Positions 18,442-27,145 of a stretch of 64,000 nt of DNA are shown here, in pieces; the stretch's first letter is position 1; every line of letters starts with the position of its first letter. Below the pieces are notes generated by a model. The model was not told where the DNA came from. It saw only the letters and a program-made list of their open reading frames with translations, and did not search any database. A program made the translations under genes and the position numbers. The stretch is from Ornithinimicrobium ciconiae (GTDB taxonomy: Bacteria; Actinomycetota; Actinomycetes; Actinomycetales; Dermatophilaceae), in NCBI RefSeq assembly GCF_007197575.1, contig NZ_CP041616.1, positions 1,116,001-1,180,000 on the forward strand. The letters run 5' to 3'.

Positions 18442-19464
18442 GTGCTCATCGCACAGCGTCCCACCCTGTCCGAGGAGGTCATCTCCGACGCCCGGTCGCG
18501 GTTCTCCATCGAGCCGCTCGAGCCGGGCTTCGGCTACACCCTCGGCAACTCCCTGCGCCGGACCCTGCTGTCCAGCATCCCCGGCGCCGCGATCACCAGC
18601 ATCCGCGTCGACGGTGTGCTGCACGAGTTCTCCACCATCCCGGGGGTGAAGGAGGACCTCACCGAGATCATCCTGAACCTGAAGACCCTGGTCGTCTCCA
18701 GCGAGCACGACGAGCCGGTCATCATGTACCTGCGCAAGCAGGGTGCGGGCCCCGTCACCGCCGCGGACATCGCGCCGCCGGCCGGTGTCGAGGTGCACAA
18801 CCCGGACCTGCACATCGCGACGCTGAACGACAGCGGCAAGGTCGAGATGGAGCTGACGGTCGAGCGTGGCCGTGGCTATGTCTCCGCTCAGCAGAACAAG
18901 TCCGGTGACCAGGAGATCGGCCGCATCCCGGTCGACTCCATCTACTCACCGGTGCTCGCCGTGACCTACAAGGTCGAGGCGACCCGTGTCGAGCAGCGCA
19001 CCGACTTTGACCGTCTCGTGCTGGACGTCGAGACCAAGAACTCGATGGTTCCGCGCGACGCCATGGCCTCCGCCGGCAAGACCCTGGTCGAGCTGTTCGG
19101 TCTGGCCCGTGAGCTCAATGTCGAGGCCGAGGGCATCGAGATCGGCCCGTCGCCGACCGACGCCGCCCTGGCTTCCGACCTGGCCCTGCCGATCGAGGAC
19201 CTGGACCTGACCGTCCGGTCCTACAACTGCCTCAAGCGCGAGGGCGTCCACACGGTGGGCGAGCTCGTCAGCCGCAGCGAGGCCGACTTGCTGGACATCC
19301 GCAACTTCGGTGCGAAGTCCATCGACGAGGTCAAGGAGAAGCTGGCCGACATGAACCTGTCCCTCAAGGACAGCCCCCCCGGGTTCGACCCGGCTCAGGC
19401 TGACCTCTCTGAGGACCTGGAAGACGAGGGCGACGCCAGCTTCGCCGAGGACGAGCAGTACTGA
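18442..19464 (+). CDS. rpoA: RNA polymerase alpha subunit
   Basis: Nucleates RNA polymerase assembly and contacts activators and UP elements. 340 residues. The GTG at 18442 behind GGAAAGGA gives the canonical [13 protein letters not shown]. The N-terminal dimerisation domain includes [17 protein letters not shown]. The C-terminal DNA-binding domain (about 250-315) has the [20 protein letters not shown] and [13 protein letters not shown] signatures. The tail is acidic. An upstream in-frame extension through the hairpin cluster is rejected. Confidence 0.98.
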   Translation: MLIAQRPTLSEEVISDARSRFSIEPLEPGFGYTLGNSLRRTLLSSIPGAAITSIRVDGVLHEFSTIPGVKEDLTEIILNLKTLVVSSEHDEPVIMYLRKQGAGPVTAADIAPPAGVEVHNPDLHIATLNDSGKVEMELTVERGRGYVSAQQNKSGDQEIGRIPVDSIYSPVLAVTYKVEATRVEQRTDFDRLVLDVETKNSMVPRDAMASAGKTLVELFGLARELNVEAEGIEIGPSPTDAALASDLALPIEDLDLTVRSYNCLKREGVHTVGELVSRSEADLLDIRNFGAKSIDEVKEKLADMNLSLKDSPPGFDPAQADLSEDLEDEGDASFAEDEQY

Positions 19465-19486
19465 TTCCCTTTAGGAGACCTGAGTT

Positions 19487-20122
19487 ATGCCTACCCCCAC
19501 GAAGGGCCCGCGCCTCGGCGGCGGTCCGGCGCACGAGCGCCTGATCCTGTCCAACCTCGCCACCGCCCTGTTCGAGCACGACCGCATCACCACCACCGAG
19601 GCCAAGGCCAAGCGCCTGCGCCCGATGGCTGAGCGCCTGGTGACCTTTGCCAAGCGCGGCGACCTGCACAACCGTCGTCGCGTGCTGGCCACCATCCGCG
19701 ACAAGGGTGTGGTGCACCGTCTCTTCACCGAGATCGCACCGGACATGGCCGAGCGCCAGGGTGGATACACCCGCATCACCAAGATCGCGGCGCGCAAGGG
19801 CGACAACGCCCCCATGGCCGTGATCGAGCTGGTCCGCGAGCCGGTGGCCAAGAAGGCCGTCGTCACGCAGGCCGAGGGCGCCACCAAGCGTGCGGCCAAG
19901 GACAAGAAGGCTGCCGAGGCCGCCGCGATCACGGACGCCGAGCTGGCTGCCGAGGAGCCGACCACCACCGACGCCGCCGAGGTCGAGAAGGCCCAGGCCG
20001 AGGTGGAGGCCGCTGAGAGCGCCGACGTCACCCCGGCCGCCCCCGCCGAGACCGCTGAGGTCAACGACGAGGGCACCGAGGACGTCACCGAGGCCGCCAA
20101 CACGGTCAAGGATGACGCCTGA
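19487..20122 (+). CDS. rplQ: 50S ribosomal protein L17 with a long acidic tail
   Basis: Lies near the tunnel exit. The core, residues 1 to about 118, is standard ([20 protein letters not shown] through [20 protein letters not shown]). The total is 211 residues. The remaining 93 are Ala/Glu/Lys/Thr-rich low complexity, starting basic ([15 protein letters not shown]) and becoming acidic. Such tails are known in actinobacterial L17, and this one is at the long end. It closes the alpha operon and is followed by a terminator. Confidence 0.97.
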   Translation: MPTPTKGPRLGGGPAHERLILSNLATALFEHDRITTTEAKAKRLRPMAERLVTFAKRGDLHNRRRVLATIRDKGVVHRLFTEIAPDMAERQGGYTRITKIAARKGDNAPMAVIELVREPVAKKAVVTQAEGATKRAAKDKKAAEAAAITDAELAAEEPTTTDAAEVEKAQAEVEAAESADVTPAAPAETAEVNDEGTEDVTEAANTVKDDA

Positions 20123-20163
20123 TCACACCCGTCCCGTGACGGTTCACACGGTCCCGTGACACC

Positions 20164-20199
20164 GAGCGCCCGTCTCCCTTCAGGGGGAGGCGGGCGCTC
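20164..20199 (+). terminator. Hairpin terminator after rplQ
   Basis: GAGCGCCCG at 20164-20172 pairs with CGGGCGCTC at 20191-20199. The stem continues through CTCCC/GGGAG with a one-base offset. It lies 42 bases after the stop, at the end of the ribosomal block. Confidence 0.8.
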
Positions 20200-20223
20200 A
20201 CCGTTGTGCTGCCACTTGTCGGG

Positions 20224-20431
20224 CTGTGCGCGACGCGCGGGTGGGCCTCTGAATGTGCAGGAAGGGCGCGACGACAGCGGGGTCCTGGCGCGCGACTTGC
20301 CGCAGCGATGTTCGCACTGTGCGCAACACGCGGGCGGGCCTCTGAATGTGCAGGAAGGGCGCGACGACAGCGGGGTCCTGGCGCGCGACTTGCCGCAGCG
20401 ATGTTCGCACTGTGCGCAACACGCGGGCGGG
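20224..20431. repeat. 93-bp tandem repeat, two full copies and a partial third
   Basis: Copies start at 20224, 20317 and 20410 with an exact 93-base period. The last 74 bases of copies 1 and 2 (20243-20316 and 20336-20409) are identical, and only the first 19 differ slightly. The third copy stops after about 22 bases. The period is a multiple of three, so open frames run through on both strands, but none has a credible start or composition. It fills the 379-base gap between rplQ and truA. It could work as a variable-number locus. Confidence 0.85.
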
Positions 20432-20501
20432 GGCACCGGGGGTGCGGGCGGGGAGCGGGGCGGGGGCACCGGGGCACGGGCGGGACGGGTAGGTTCGGGG
20501 C

Positions 20502-21335
20502 GTGCGCATCCGGATCGACCTGGCCTACGACGGCACTGACTTCTCAGGGTGGGCGGCGCAGCCGGGGCTGCGCACCGTCGAGGGTGAGGTGTCCTCCGCG
20601 CTCGGCACCATCCTGCGCACCGACCCCGTCCGGCTGACCGTGGGTGGGCGGACCGATGCCGGGGTGCACGCCCGCGGTTCCGTGGCGCACGTCGACATCG
20701 ACCACGCCGCCTGGACGAGGCTCCAGGGCCGCTCGGACCGGCCACCGCACGAGGCCGCAGTGACCCGGCTTGCCGGCGTGCTGCCCGCCGACATCGTGGT
20801 GCGTGCCGTCACCGAGGTCGCCGACGCGTTCGATGCCCGCTTCTCCGCGCTGCGGCGGCGCTACACCTATCGGATCTGCGACCGTCCCAGCACGCTCGAC
20901 CCGCTGCGGCGCCGCGACACCGTGGCCCACAAGAAGTCGCTCGACGTTGAGGCGATGGACGAGGCCGCGCGTGGACTCGTCGGCCTCAACGACTTCGCCG
21001 CGTTCTGCAAGAAGCGGGAGGGCGCGACCACGGTGCGCACCCTGCTGGGCTACTCCTGGGAGAGGGGAGCGGACGGCATACTCACCGGAACCGTCGTGGC
21101 TGACGCCTTCTGCCACAGCATGGTCCGGGCGCTGGTCGGGTCGGTGGTCCCGGTCGGCGAGGGGCGGTATGCCGTGGGCTGGCCCGCCGAGATCCTCACC
21201 GCTGGCGTCCGGGACCCGCGCGTGACGGTGATGCCTGCGCATGGGCTCTGCCTGGAAGAGATTGTCTATCCGGCCGATGACCACCAGCTCGCGACACGGG
21301 CGCAGCAGGCCAGGGCCAGCCGCACGCTGCCCTGA
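20502..21335 (+). CDS. truA: tRNA pseudouridine(38-40) synthase
   Basis: Isomerises uridines 38-40 of the tRNA anticodon arm. 277 residues. The start is a GTG giving MRIRIDLAYDGTDFSGWAAQ. The catalytic Asp lies in GGRTDAGVHARGSVAHVD. LRRRYTYRIC and the C-terminal FCHSMVRALVGSVVPVGEGR are family blocks. truA after rplQ is a common bacterial order. Here the 93-bp repeats separate them. Confidence 0.97.
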   Translation: MRIRIDLAYDGTDFSGWAAQPGLRTVEGEVSSALGTILRTDPVRLTVGGRTDAGVHARGSVAHVDIDHAAWTRLQGRSDRPPHEAAVTRLAGVLPADIVVRAVTEVADAFDARFSALRRRYTYRICDRPSTLDPLRRRDTVAHKKSLDVEAMDEAARGLVGLNDFAAFCKKREGATTVRTLLGYSWERGADGILTGTVVADAFCHSMVRALVGSVVPVGEGRYAVGWPAEILTAGVRDPRVTVMPAHGLCLEEIVYPADDHQLATRAQQARASRTLP

Positions 21336-21400
21336 CCCCGGACGCAGAGTCGGCTGGAGTTGCAACCCGTAGCCTTGACCTACGGAGAGGAGGAGTCCCG

Positions 21401-22054
21401 ATGTGGAAGGCATGGCGACGGCGTCAGCACCTGGCCAAGGCCACGCCGGGCGACGGCTCCGCGCTCAAGCCGCACCGGCCGTGGCACATCCCCACCCGCT
21501 CGGTCTTCCGGATCGCGCTGCCGGACGAGGACGGGGTCGAGCACGAGTACTCCGTCGACGTGGACTACTTCGACTGGAACGACACCATCCGCTTCTATCG
21601 CGACGGCCGCGAGCAGCTGGTGGCCGAGGCGCCGGCGGCGTTCCCGGTCCCCGGAGGAGTGGTGGAGGTGGCCACGGGGACGTTCGGCGTGACCCGGATG
21701 CACCTGGTGTCCGATACTGGCGGTGAGGAGCGGGTGCTCCGTCCGGTGCGGCACAGCCAGGAGTACTGGCGGGCTGTCCTCGACCACCGCCATCCGCGAC
21801 TCAGCCGCTGGATAGGTCGCGTGGCGATCGCGGTCCTGCTGGTCGGCCTGGTGATCTTCGTGCCACAGCTGCTTGAGCGGGCCACCGAGTGGGACCTGGT
21901 GGCCGAGCGGGTCGGCACCTTCACCTCACCCCTTGCGCTGCCCGGCTGGCTCAACACGACGCTCTTCGTCGCGGGGATCGCGGCGTCCCTGGAGCGGGCC
22001 CTCAGCCTGCGCAATCACTGGCTGATCGACATCGACACCTGGTGGTTGGGCTGA
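21401..22054 (+). CDS. Membrane protein of unknown function
   Basis: 217 residues, not recognised. GAGAGGAGGAG before the ATG makes translation likely. Residues 1-135 are soluble and rich in aromatic and acidic residues (VDVDYFDWNDTIRFYRDGRE). A strong membrane segment follows at about 139-157 (RVAIAVLLVGLVIFVPQLL) and a weaker one at about 183-200, ending in SLRNHWLIDIDTWWLG. Its 3' end overlaps the convergent transporter gene by 40 bases. No partner gene suggests a role. Confidence 0.75.
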   Translation: MWKAWRRRQHLAKATPGDGSALKPHRPWHIPTRSVFRIALPDEDGVEHEYSVDVDYFDWNDTIRFYRDGREQLVAEAPAAFPVPGGVVEVATGTFGVTRMHLVSDTGGEERVLRPVRHSQEYWRAVLDHRHPRLSRWIGRVAIAVLLVGLVIFVPQLLERATEWDLVAERVGTFTSPLALPGWLNTTLFVAGIAASLERALSLRNHWLIDIDTWWLG

Positions 22055-22944
22055 GGCGGCACGATGGTGCCGCCGCGCGGATGTCGACGCAGTGACCCGA
22101 GCAGGACACCCACGACCACGATGACTCCACCGAGCAGCTCCGGGCCGCTGACCCGCTCACCCAGCACGAACCAGGCAGCCAGCATGCCGGCGACCGGGAC
22201 CAGCAGTGAGTAGGGCGCCACGACCCCGGCCGGGTGGCGCGCCATCAGCCAGGTCCAGATGCCGGTTCCGACGACCGTGCCGAAGACCACTGTGTAGGCC
22301 AACCCCACCAGGGCGGGGCGAGCCTCCGGGGTGAGCGCTGTGCTCAGGGATGCCCCGATCCTCGACGGCCCCTCGACCACCAGCGAGACGGCCAGCATCG
22401 GCAGGGGCGGGACGACCGAGACCCAGAGCGTCAGGTGCAGGGGGCTTCGCGGGCGGGCCTGCCGGTTGCAGATGTTGCCGATCGCCCAGCCCAGGGCGCC
22501 CGCGAGAGTCAGCAGGAAGGGCAGGATCGCAGCGACCTGCGCGCGGTGCAACGCCACCAGCGTCAGCCCGCCGACCGCGATCAGGATCCCGAGCACCTGC
22601 TGGCCGGTCATCCGCTCACGCAGGAAGAGCGCGCCGAGCAGGACCGTGAACGGGGCGGAGGCCTGCAGCACCAGGGAGGCCAGGCCGACCGGCATCCCCG
22701 CCGCCATGCCCCAGTAGAGGAAGAGGAACTGCAGGGTGCCGAAGCCCAGGCCATATCCGAGCAGCCAGCGCAGCGGCACTTCCGGCCACGGGACCAGGAA
22801 GACGGTCGGGATGGCCAGGACCAGGAAGCGCAGGGCCACCAGGAAGAACGGCGGGAAGTGCTCCAGCGAGGCGTGGATCGCCGTGAAGTTCAGACCCCAC
22901 ATGACGGCCACCGAGACGGCCAGGAGGCGGTGACGGATCGGCAT
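22015..22944 (-). CDS. EamA/DMT-family transporter (probable metabolite exporter)
   Basis: 309 residues with about ten hydrophobic segments in two homologous EamA halves, typical of inner-membrane drug/metabolite exporters. The first half begins VAVMWGLNFTAIHASLEHFP and contains LRERMTGQQVLGILIAVGGL. The second repeats the pattern near LGERVSGPELLGGVIVVVGV. The start is set at MPIRHRL, and an ATG four codons earlier is possible. The divergent LysR gene next door probably regulates it. The substrate is unknown; LysR-linked EamA proteins often export amino acids or related compounds. Confidence 0.9.
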   Translation of the reverse strand: MPIRHRLLAVSVAVMWGLNFTAIHASLEHFPPFFLVALRFLVLAIPTVFLVPWPEVPLRWLLGYGLGFGTLQFLFLYWGMAAGMPVGLASLVLQASAPFTVLLGALFLRERMTGQQVLGILIAVGGLTLVALHRAQVAAILPFLLTLAGALGWAIGNICNRQARPRSPLHLTLWVSVVPPLPMLAVSLVVEGPSRIGASLSTALTPEARPALVGLAYTVVFGTVVGTGIWTWLMARHPAGVVAPYSLLVPVAGMLAAWFVLGERVSGPELLGGVIVVVGVLLGSLRRHPRGGTIVPPQPNHQVSMSISQ

Positions 22945-23002
22945 GGCTCCAAGCATGCGGCCCGCGATCGTCCAGGACAAGCGAAATGTTGTGACAGATG
23001 CG

Positions 23003-23017
23003 TGTAGGTTGCCTACA
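23003..23017. promoter_or_regulatory. LysR-type operator palindrome
   Basis: TGTAGG-TTG-CCTACA is a perfect palindrome with a T-N-A core. It ends at the first base of the LysR start codon, in the 72 bases between divergent exporter and regulator genes. It fits autoregulation and control of the exporter. Confidence 0.6.
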
Positions 23018-23931
23018 TGGACGTCCGCCACCTGGAACTGCTGAGGGAGTTCGCGGAGCGGGGGAGCGTGACAGCCGTGGCACGCGCCACGCACCGCACG
23101 CCCTCGGCCGTGTCCCAGCAGCTGCAGACCGCCCAGCGAGAGCTGGGCGCCCAGCTGGTGGAGCCGCACGGACGAGGTCTGCGGCTGACCGAGGCCGGCG
23201 AGCTGCTGGCGCGTCGGGCCGTGGACGTGGCCACCGTCCTGGCCGAGGTCAGCGCGGACTGGGACGCCTTCCGGCACCACCCGACGGGCGGCGTCTCGGT
23301 GATGGCTCTGCCCAGCGCGGGGGAGTATCTGCTGCCACCGGCGCTCAGCGCGCTCGCCGGGGCGGGCATCGAGATCACCTGCCACGACACCGATGTCGCG
23401 GAGGCCGACTGGGCCGAGCTGACCAAGGATCACGACATCGTCATCGGTCACTCACTTCGCGGTCGTCGCCCGCCGGGGACCGCGGGGCTGGTGGTCACCA
23501 GGCTCCTGCGTGAGCCGTTGGACGTGGCGCTGCCCACCGGGCACCGTCTCGCGGGGGAGCAGACCGTGCAGCCTCAGGATCTGGTGGATGACGCATGGAT
23601 CGGCGTGCCGCTCGGCTTTCCGTTTGACACGGTGCTGCAGGCCATCGAGGCCGAGACGCAGGCGACGCTCCGGGTGGTCCAGAGGGTGCGGGACAACCGG
23701 CTGGTCGAGGCGATGGTCGCCGCCGGCCACGGGGTGGCTCTGCTGCCACGGTTCACCACCCGGCTGCGGGACGGCGTCGTGCTGCGCCCGCTCGGCGGTG
23801 TCGACACCGGGCGAGCAGTTCTGGCGATCCAGCGTCCGGACCGGGCAGCACGTCTGGCGGTGCGTCAGGTCCTGGCGACGATCCAGCAGGTCGCCGACGA
23901 CCTGGCCACCGTGGCTGCGGAACCCCGATAG
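23017..23931 (+). CDS. LysR-family transcriptional regulator
   Basis: 304 residues. The N-terminal winged helix-turn-helix (MDVRHLELLREFAERGSVTA, then TPSAVSQQLQTAQRELGAQL) is typical. The effector domain (about 90-290) follows, with DDAWIGVPLGFPFDTV in its middle. It is divergent from the EamA exporter, with a palindrome at its start. It probably activates the exporter when an effector binds. The effector cannot be read from the sequence. Confidence 0.95.
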   Translation: MDVRHLELLREFAERGSVTAVARATHRTPSAVSQQLQTAQRELGAQLVEPHGRGLRLTEAGELLARRAVDVATVLAEVSADWDAFRHHPTGGVSVMALPSAGEYLLPPALSALAGAGIEITCHDTDVAEADWAELTKDHDIVIGHSLRGRRPPGTAGLVVTRLLREPLDVALPTGHRLAGEQTVQPQDLVDDAWIGVPLGFPFDTVLQAIEAETQATLRVVQRVRDNRLVEAMVAAGHGVALLPRFTTRLRDGVVLRPLGGVDTGRAVLAIQRPDRAARLAVRQVLATIQQVADDLATVAAEPR

Positions 23932-23942
23932 CGGTCAGCGGC

Positions 23943-24302
23943 TCACTTGGGGTGCAGGCGCGACTCCCAGTCCTCCGGCACCCTGCCGGCCGGCCCCGGC
24001 TTGGGCTGGTCCTCCGGGTGACTGGTGGGTGGCGCCAGGTCCGGGCCGCTGGCGTCCTTGCGCTCCTCCGGATAGGAGTAGAACCACTCCTCCCCAGGCT
24101 CGAAGCTCTGCATCATCGGGTGGCCGGTCTCCGTGAAGTGCGCCGTCGCGTGCTGTGACGGCGAGCTGTCACAGCAGCCGACGTGCCCGCACTGGGCGCA
24201 CCTGCGCAGGTTGAACCACCACCCGTCCTCGGTCGCTAGACACTCGACACAGCCGGTGCCGCTCGGTGGAACAGTGACATCGATGCCGGTGGCATTTGTC
24301 AT
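23943..24302 (-). CDS. UBP-type zinc-finger protein
   Basis: 119 residues. The start at MTNATGIDV is preceded by AAGGAGAG. Residues about 16-75 form a ZnF-UBP domain (GCVECLATEDGWWFNLRRCA, CGHVGCCDSSPSQHATAHF, then ETGHPMM). In eukaryotes this domain binds the free C terminus of ubiquitin. Bacterial stand-alone copies are common in actinobacteria and of unknown role. The rest is a proline-rich tail. It is divergent from the DksA-like gene. Confidence 0.9.
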   Translation of the reverse strand: MTNATGIDVTVPPSGTGCVECLATEDGWWFNLRRCAQCGHVGCCDSSPSQHATAHFTETGHPMMQSFEPGEEWFYSYPEERKDASGPDLAPPTSHPEDQPKPGPAGRVPEDWESRLHPK

Positions 24303-24403
24303 CGGACTCTCCTTCCTGAGGGATCCCATCCACATTGGCAGCAATCGGGACCCCGTGGGGGAGCAGAGGTGCCAGAGTGAAGGGGAGGTGGCAGAGTGAG
24401 GGG

Positions 24404-24727
24404 ATGGCACAGGAGAGGATCTCCGCGAAGCTGCGGGTCAAGGAGGCCGACCTGCTGGAGCAGATGGAGCGCCTGACCCGCCCCGAGCAGGACCAGGGTG
24501 CCATCAGCTTTGGCAAGCGGATCGGCGACGGCACGGCGATGGCCGTCGACCGGCTCACCGCGGTGGGGGCGCACAACAACCTGCAGGACATCCTGGACCA
24601 GGTGCGTCGCGCGCTGAGCAAGCTGGACGAGGACACCTATGGCCGGTGTGACGAGTGCGGCACCCAGATCGCGCCGGGTCGCCTCGAGGTCCGTCCGTGG
24701 TCGACCCACTGCGTCGCGCACGGCTGA
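24404..24727 (+). CDS. DksA/TraR-family zinc-finger protein
   Basis: 107 residues: a coiled-coil-like N-terminal part (MAQERISAKLRVKEADLLEQ) and a C-terminal zinc finger YGRCDECGTQIAPGRLEVRP. The final ligand pair reads Cys-x2-His (HCVAHG) instead of Cys-x2-Cys, so the finger would be C3H. Some family members bind RNA polymerase through the secondary channel, but the acidic coiled-coil tip of DksA is not evident here. The start is chosen at the ATG behind GTGAGGGG. Function is inferred from fold only. Confidence 0.85.
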   Translation: MAQERISAKLRVKEADLLEQMERLTRPEQDQGAISFGKRIGDGTAMAVDRLTAVGAHNNLQDILDQVRRALSKLDEDTYGRCDECGTQIAPGRLEVRPWSTHCVAHG

Positions 24728-24767
24728 CCGAGACCTCTCACCCCGCTGGCCGCGCCGCCTACGCGCA

Positions 24768-24803
24768 GAGGGAGTATGCCGTGTGCTCACGGCATACTCC
24801 CTC
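24768..24803. terminator. Bidirectional hairpin terminator
   Basis: GAGGGAGTATGCCGTG at 24768-24783 is the exact complement of 24788-24803 with a four-base loop. It lies between the convergent DksA-like and cupin genes. Confidence 0.85.
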
Positions 24804-24832
24804 TCCGGCGTGCTGCGTGGTGCAGCCCGCGC

Positions 24833-25270
24833 TCACTCCTCGTTGGGGTCCCTCTCGGCGTCCTTGTGCTCGGGGTGGACGGTGCCCGGCTCGTGGTCGG
24901 CGGGACCGTAGAGGACATAGACCTTCAGCGGCTCGTCACCGGTATTGGTGACGTTGTGCCAGGTGCCGGCCGGCACCAGGACGATGTCGTCATCCCCGAC
25001 GTCCTTGACGAACGACAGGTCCTTCTTGGTCGGGCCCATCTCGGTGCGGCCCTTGCCCTTCTCCACGCGCAGGAACTGGTCGTTCTTGGGGTGCACCTCA
25101 AGACCGATGTCGTCGCCCACGTCGATGCTCATCACCGTGAGCTGCAGGTGCGCGCCGGTCCACAGCGTCTTGCGGAAGTTCTTGTTGTCGACCGTCATCT
25201 TCTCGATGTTGACGACGTAGGGCTCCTTGCCGTGGTCCTTGCCCGTCGTGAAGGTCTCCTTGTCCGCCAT
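24833..25270 (-). CDS. Cupin-domain protein
   Basis: 145 residues with both cupin metal motifs. Motif 1 is around GLEVHPKNDQFLRVEKGKGR and motif 2 around LVPAGTWHNVTNTGDEPL. This gives a His-x-Asn/Gln-Glu-type set on a small beta-barrel. The tail (HPEHKDAERDPNEE) is acidic. Single-domain cupins of this type are annotated only as sugar/mannose-6-phosphate-isomerase-like, and the substrate is unknown. It is divergent from the ABC-F gene with a 150-base gap. Confidence 0.88.
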   Translation of the reverse strand: MADKETFTTGKDHGKEPYVVNIEKMTVDNKNFRKTLWTGAHLQLTVMSIDVGDDIGLEVHPKNDQFLRVEKGKGRTEMGPTKKDLSFVKDVGDDDIVLVPAGTWHNVTNTGDEPLKVYVLYGPADHEPGTVHPEHKDAERDPNEE

Positions 25271-25421
25271 GGGTGTTGCTCCTTACTTGAGTCGATGCAG
25301 GGAACTTGCGGTTCGCCTTCGACCTTAGCCACGAGGTCTGACGGCGGCGAGCCGGGAGTTCGGGGCGGCGTCGCAGCAAACCCCGTTGAGGTCGCGGCCG
25401 TCTGCCCCTGACAATGGGGCC

Positions 25422-27119
25422 GTGGGTCATCTCGAGGTCAACGGTGTCAGTTTTGCTCTCCCGGACGGGCGACCACTGCTCGACGGCGTCTCCCTGCGCG
25501 TCGGTGAAGGCGCGAAGGTCGCCCTGGTCGGGCCCAACGGCACGGGCAAGACGACCCTGCTGCGACTGATTGCTGGGGATCTCGCGGCGCAGACCGGATC
25601 GGTCGCCCGCAGCGGCGGGCTGGGGGTGATGCACCAGTTCATCGGGACCATGGGGCGCGACGACACCAGCGAGCCACCGACCGTGCGGGAGCTGCTGGTC
25701 TCGGTCGCCCCTCCGGACCTGCGCAGGGTCGCCCGGGAGCTGGAGGCAGCGGAGTATGCCGTGATGACCGTCGACGACGAGCCGGCGCAGATGGCCTATG
25801 CCCAGGCGTTGTCGGACTGGGCCGACGTCGGAGGTTATGACTACGAGACGCTCTGGGACGTCTGCACGGTCCGCGCGCTGGGCATCCCGTTCGAGCAGGC
25901 CCAGTGGCGCACCACCGACACGCTGTCCGGAGGTGAGCAGAAGCGGCTGGCGTTGGAGGCGCTGCTGCGCGGCCCGGACGAGGTGCTGCTGCTGGACGAG
26001 CCGGACAACTATCTCGACGTCCCGGCCAAGCAGTGGCTCGAGGGTCAGCTGCGCGAGTCGCCCAAGACCGTGCTGTTCGTCAGCCACGACCGTGAGCTGC
26101 TGTCCAACGTCGCGACCCGCGTCGCCACGCTCGAGCCGGGAGCCGCCGGCGCCGCGATGTGGGTGCACCCGGGCAGCTTCGCCACGTGGCACGAGGCCAG
26201 GGTGGCGCGCAACGCCCGGCTGGAGGAGGCGCGCCGCCGCTGGGACGAGGAGCACGCCAAGCTGCGCGAGCTGATGCTGATGTATAAGCAGAAGGCGTCC
26301 TACAACGCCGACATGGCCAATCAGTATCACGCGGCCCAGACCCGGCTGCGCCGTTTTGAGGACGCCGGTCCGCCCGAGGCCGTGGCGATCCCGCAGCAGG
26401 TCACCATGCGGCTGCAGGGCGGTCGCACCGCCAAGCGGGCGGTGGTCTGCGAGGCGCTCGAGCTCACCAACCTGATGCAGCCCTTCGACCTGGAGGTCTG
26501 GTTCGGCGAGCGGGTGGCCGTCCTGGGCAGCAACGGATCGGGCAAGTCACACTTCCTGCGACTGCTGGCCGGAGGGGGGTCGGACCCCGAGGTGGAGCAC
26601 CGGCCCGTGGGCGACGTCGTGCCGGCCCCGGTGTCCCACACCGGCATCGCGCGCCTGGGCTCTCGGGTCCGGCCCGGATGGTTCGCCCAGACCCACGACC
26701 ACCCGGCGCTGGTCGGTCGCACGCTGCTGGAGATCCTGCACCGCGGTGACGAGCACCGCCGGGGCCGGCCGCAGGACGAGGCGGCGCGGGTGCTGGACCG
26801 CTATGAGCTGGCCCGCTCCGGCGAGCAGACTTTCGACTCCCTCTCCGGCGGTCAGCAGGCGCGCTTCCAGATCCTGCTCCTCGAACTGTCAGGGGCGACC
26901 CTGCTGCTGCTCGACGAACCCACCGACAACCTCGACCTGCACTCCGCAGAGGCGCTGGAGACCGGCCTCGCGGCCTTCGAGGGCACCGTGCTCGCGGTCA
27001 CCCACGACCGGTGGTTCACCCGCGGCTTCGACCGATTCCTCGTGTTTGGTGCCGACGGTCAGGTGCGGGAGACAACCGAGCCGGTGTGGGACGAGGGACG
27101 CGTGGTGCGCGAGCGCTGA
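25422..27119 (+). CDS. ABC-F family ATPase
   Basis: 565 residues with two ABC cassettes and no membrane segments. Such proteins act on the ribosome as translation factors or antibiotic-protection proteins. Cassette 1: Walker A GPNGTGKTT (37-45), signature LSGGEQKRLALEAL, Walker B LLLDEPDNYLD. Cassette 2: Walker A GSNGSGKSH, signature LSGGQQARFQILLLE, Walker B LLLLDEPTDNLD. A charged linker lies between (ARLEEARRRWDEEHAKLREL). Asn for Thr after DEP in cassette 1 is slightly unusual. The GTG at 25422 is preferred to an upstream start. Which subfamily it is cannot be told by eye. Confidence 0.93.
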   Translation: MGHLEVNGVSFALPDGRPLLDGVSLRVGEGAKVALVGPNGTGKTTLLRLIAGDLAAQTGSVARSGGLGVMHQFIGTMGRDDTSEPPTVRELLVSVAPPDLRRVARELEAAEYAVMTVDDEPAQMAYAQALSDWADVGGYDYETLWDVCTVRALGIPFEQAQWRTTDTLSGGEQKRLALEALLRGPDEVLLLDEPDNYLDVPAKQWLEGQLRESPKTVLFVSHDRELLSNVATRVATLEPGAAGAAMWVHPGSFATWHEARVARNARLEEARRRWDEEHAKLRELMLMYKQKASYNADMANQYHAAQTRLRRFEDAGPPEAVAIPQQVTMRLQGGRTAKRAVVCEALELTNLMQPFDLEVWFGERVAVLGSNGSGKSHFLRLLAGGGSDPEVEHRPVGDVVPAPVSHTGIARLGSRVRPGWFAQTHDHPALVGRTLLEILHRGDEHRRGRPQDEAARVLDRYELARSGEQTFDSLSGGQQARFQILLLELSGATLLLLDEPTDNLDLHSAEALETGLAAFEGTVLAVTHDRWFTRGFDRFLVFGADGQVRETTEPVWDEGRVVRER

Positions 27120-27145
27120 GCCGGCCCCACGGCATACTGCACGGC

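Noticed and set aside
20224-20431. CRISPR array
   Set aside because: The 93-bp units are contiguous without distinct spacers, and no cas gene is near.
20206-20637. Open frames through the 93-bp repeats as a repeat protein
   Set aside because: Open only because the period is a multiple of three; they run into truA and lack a start context.
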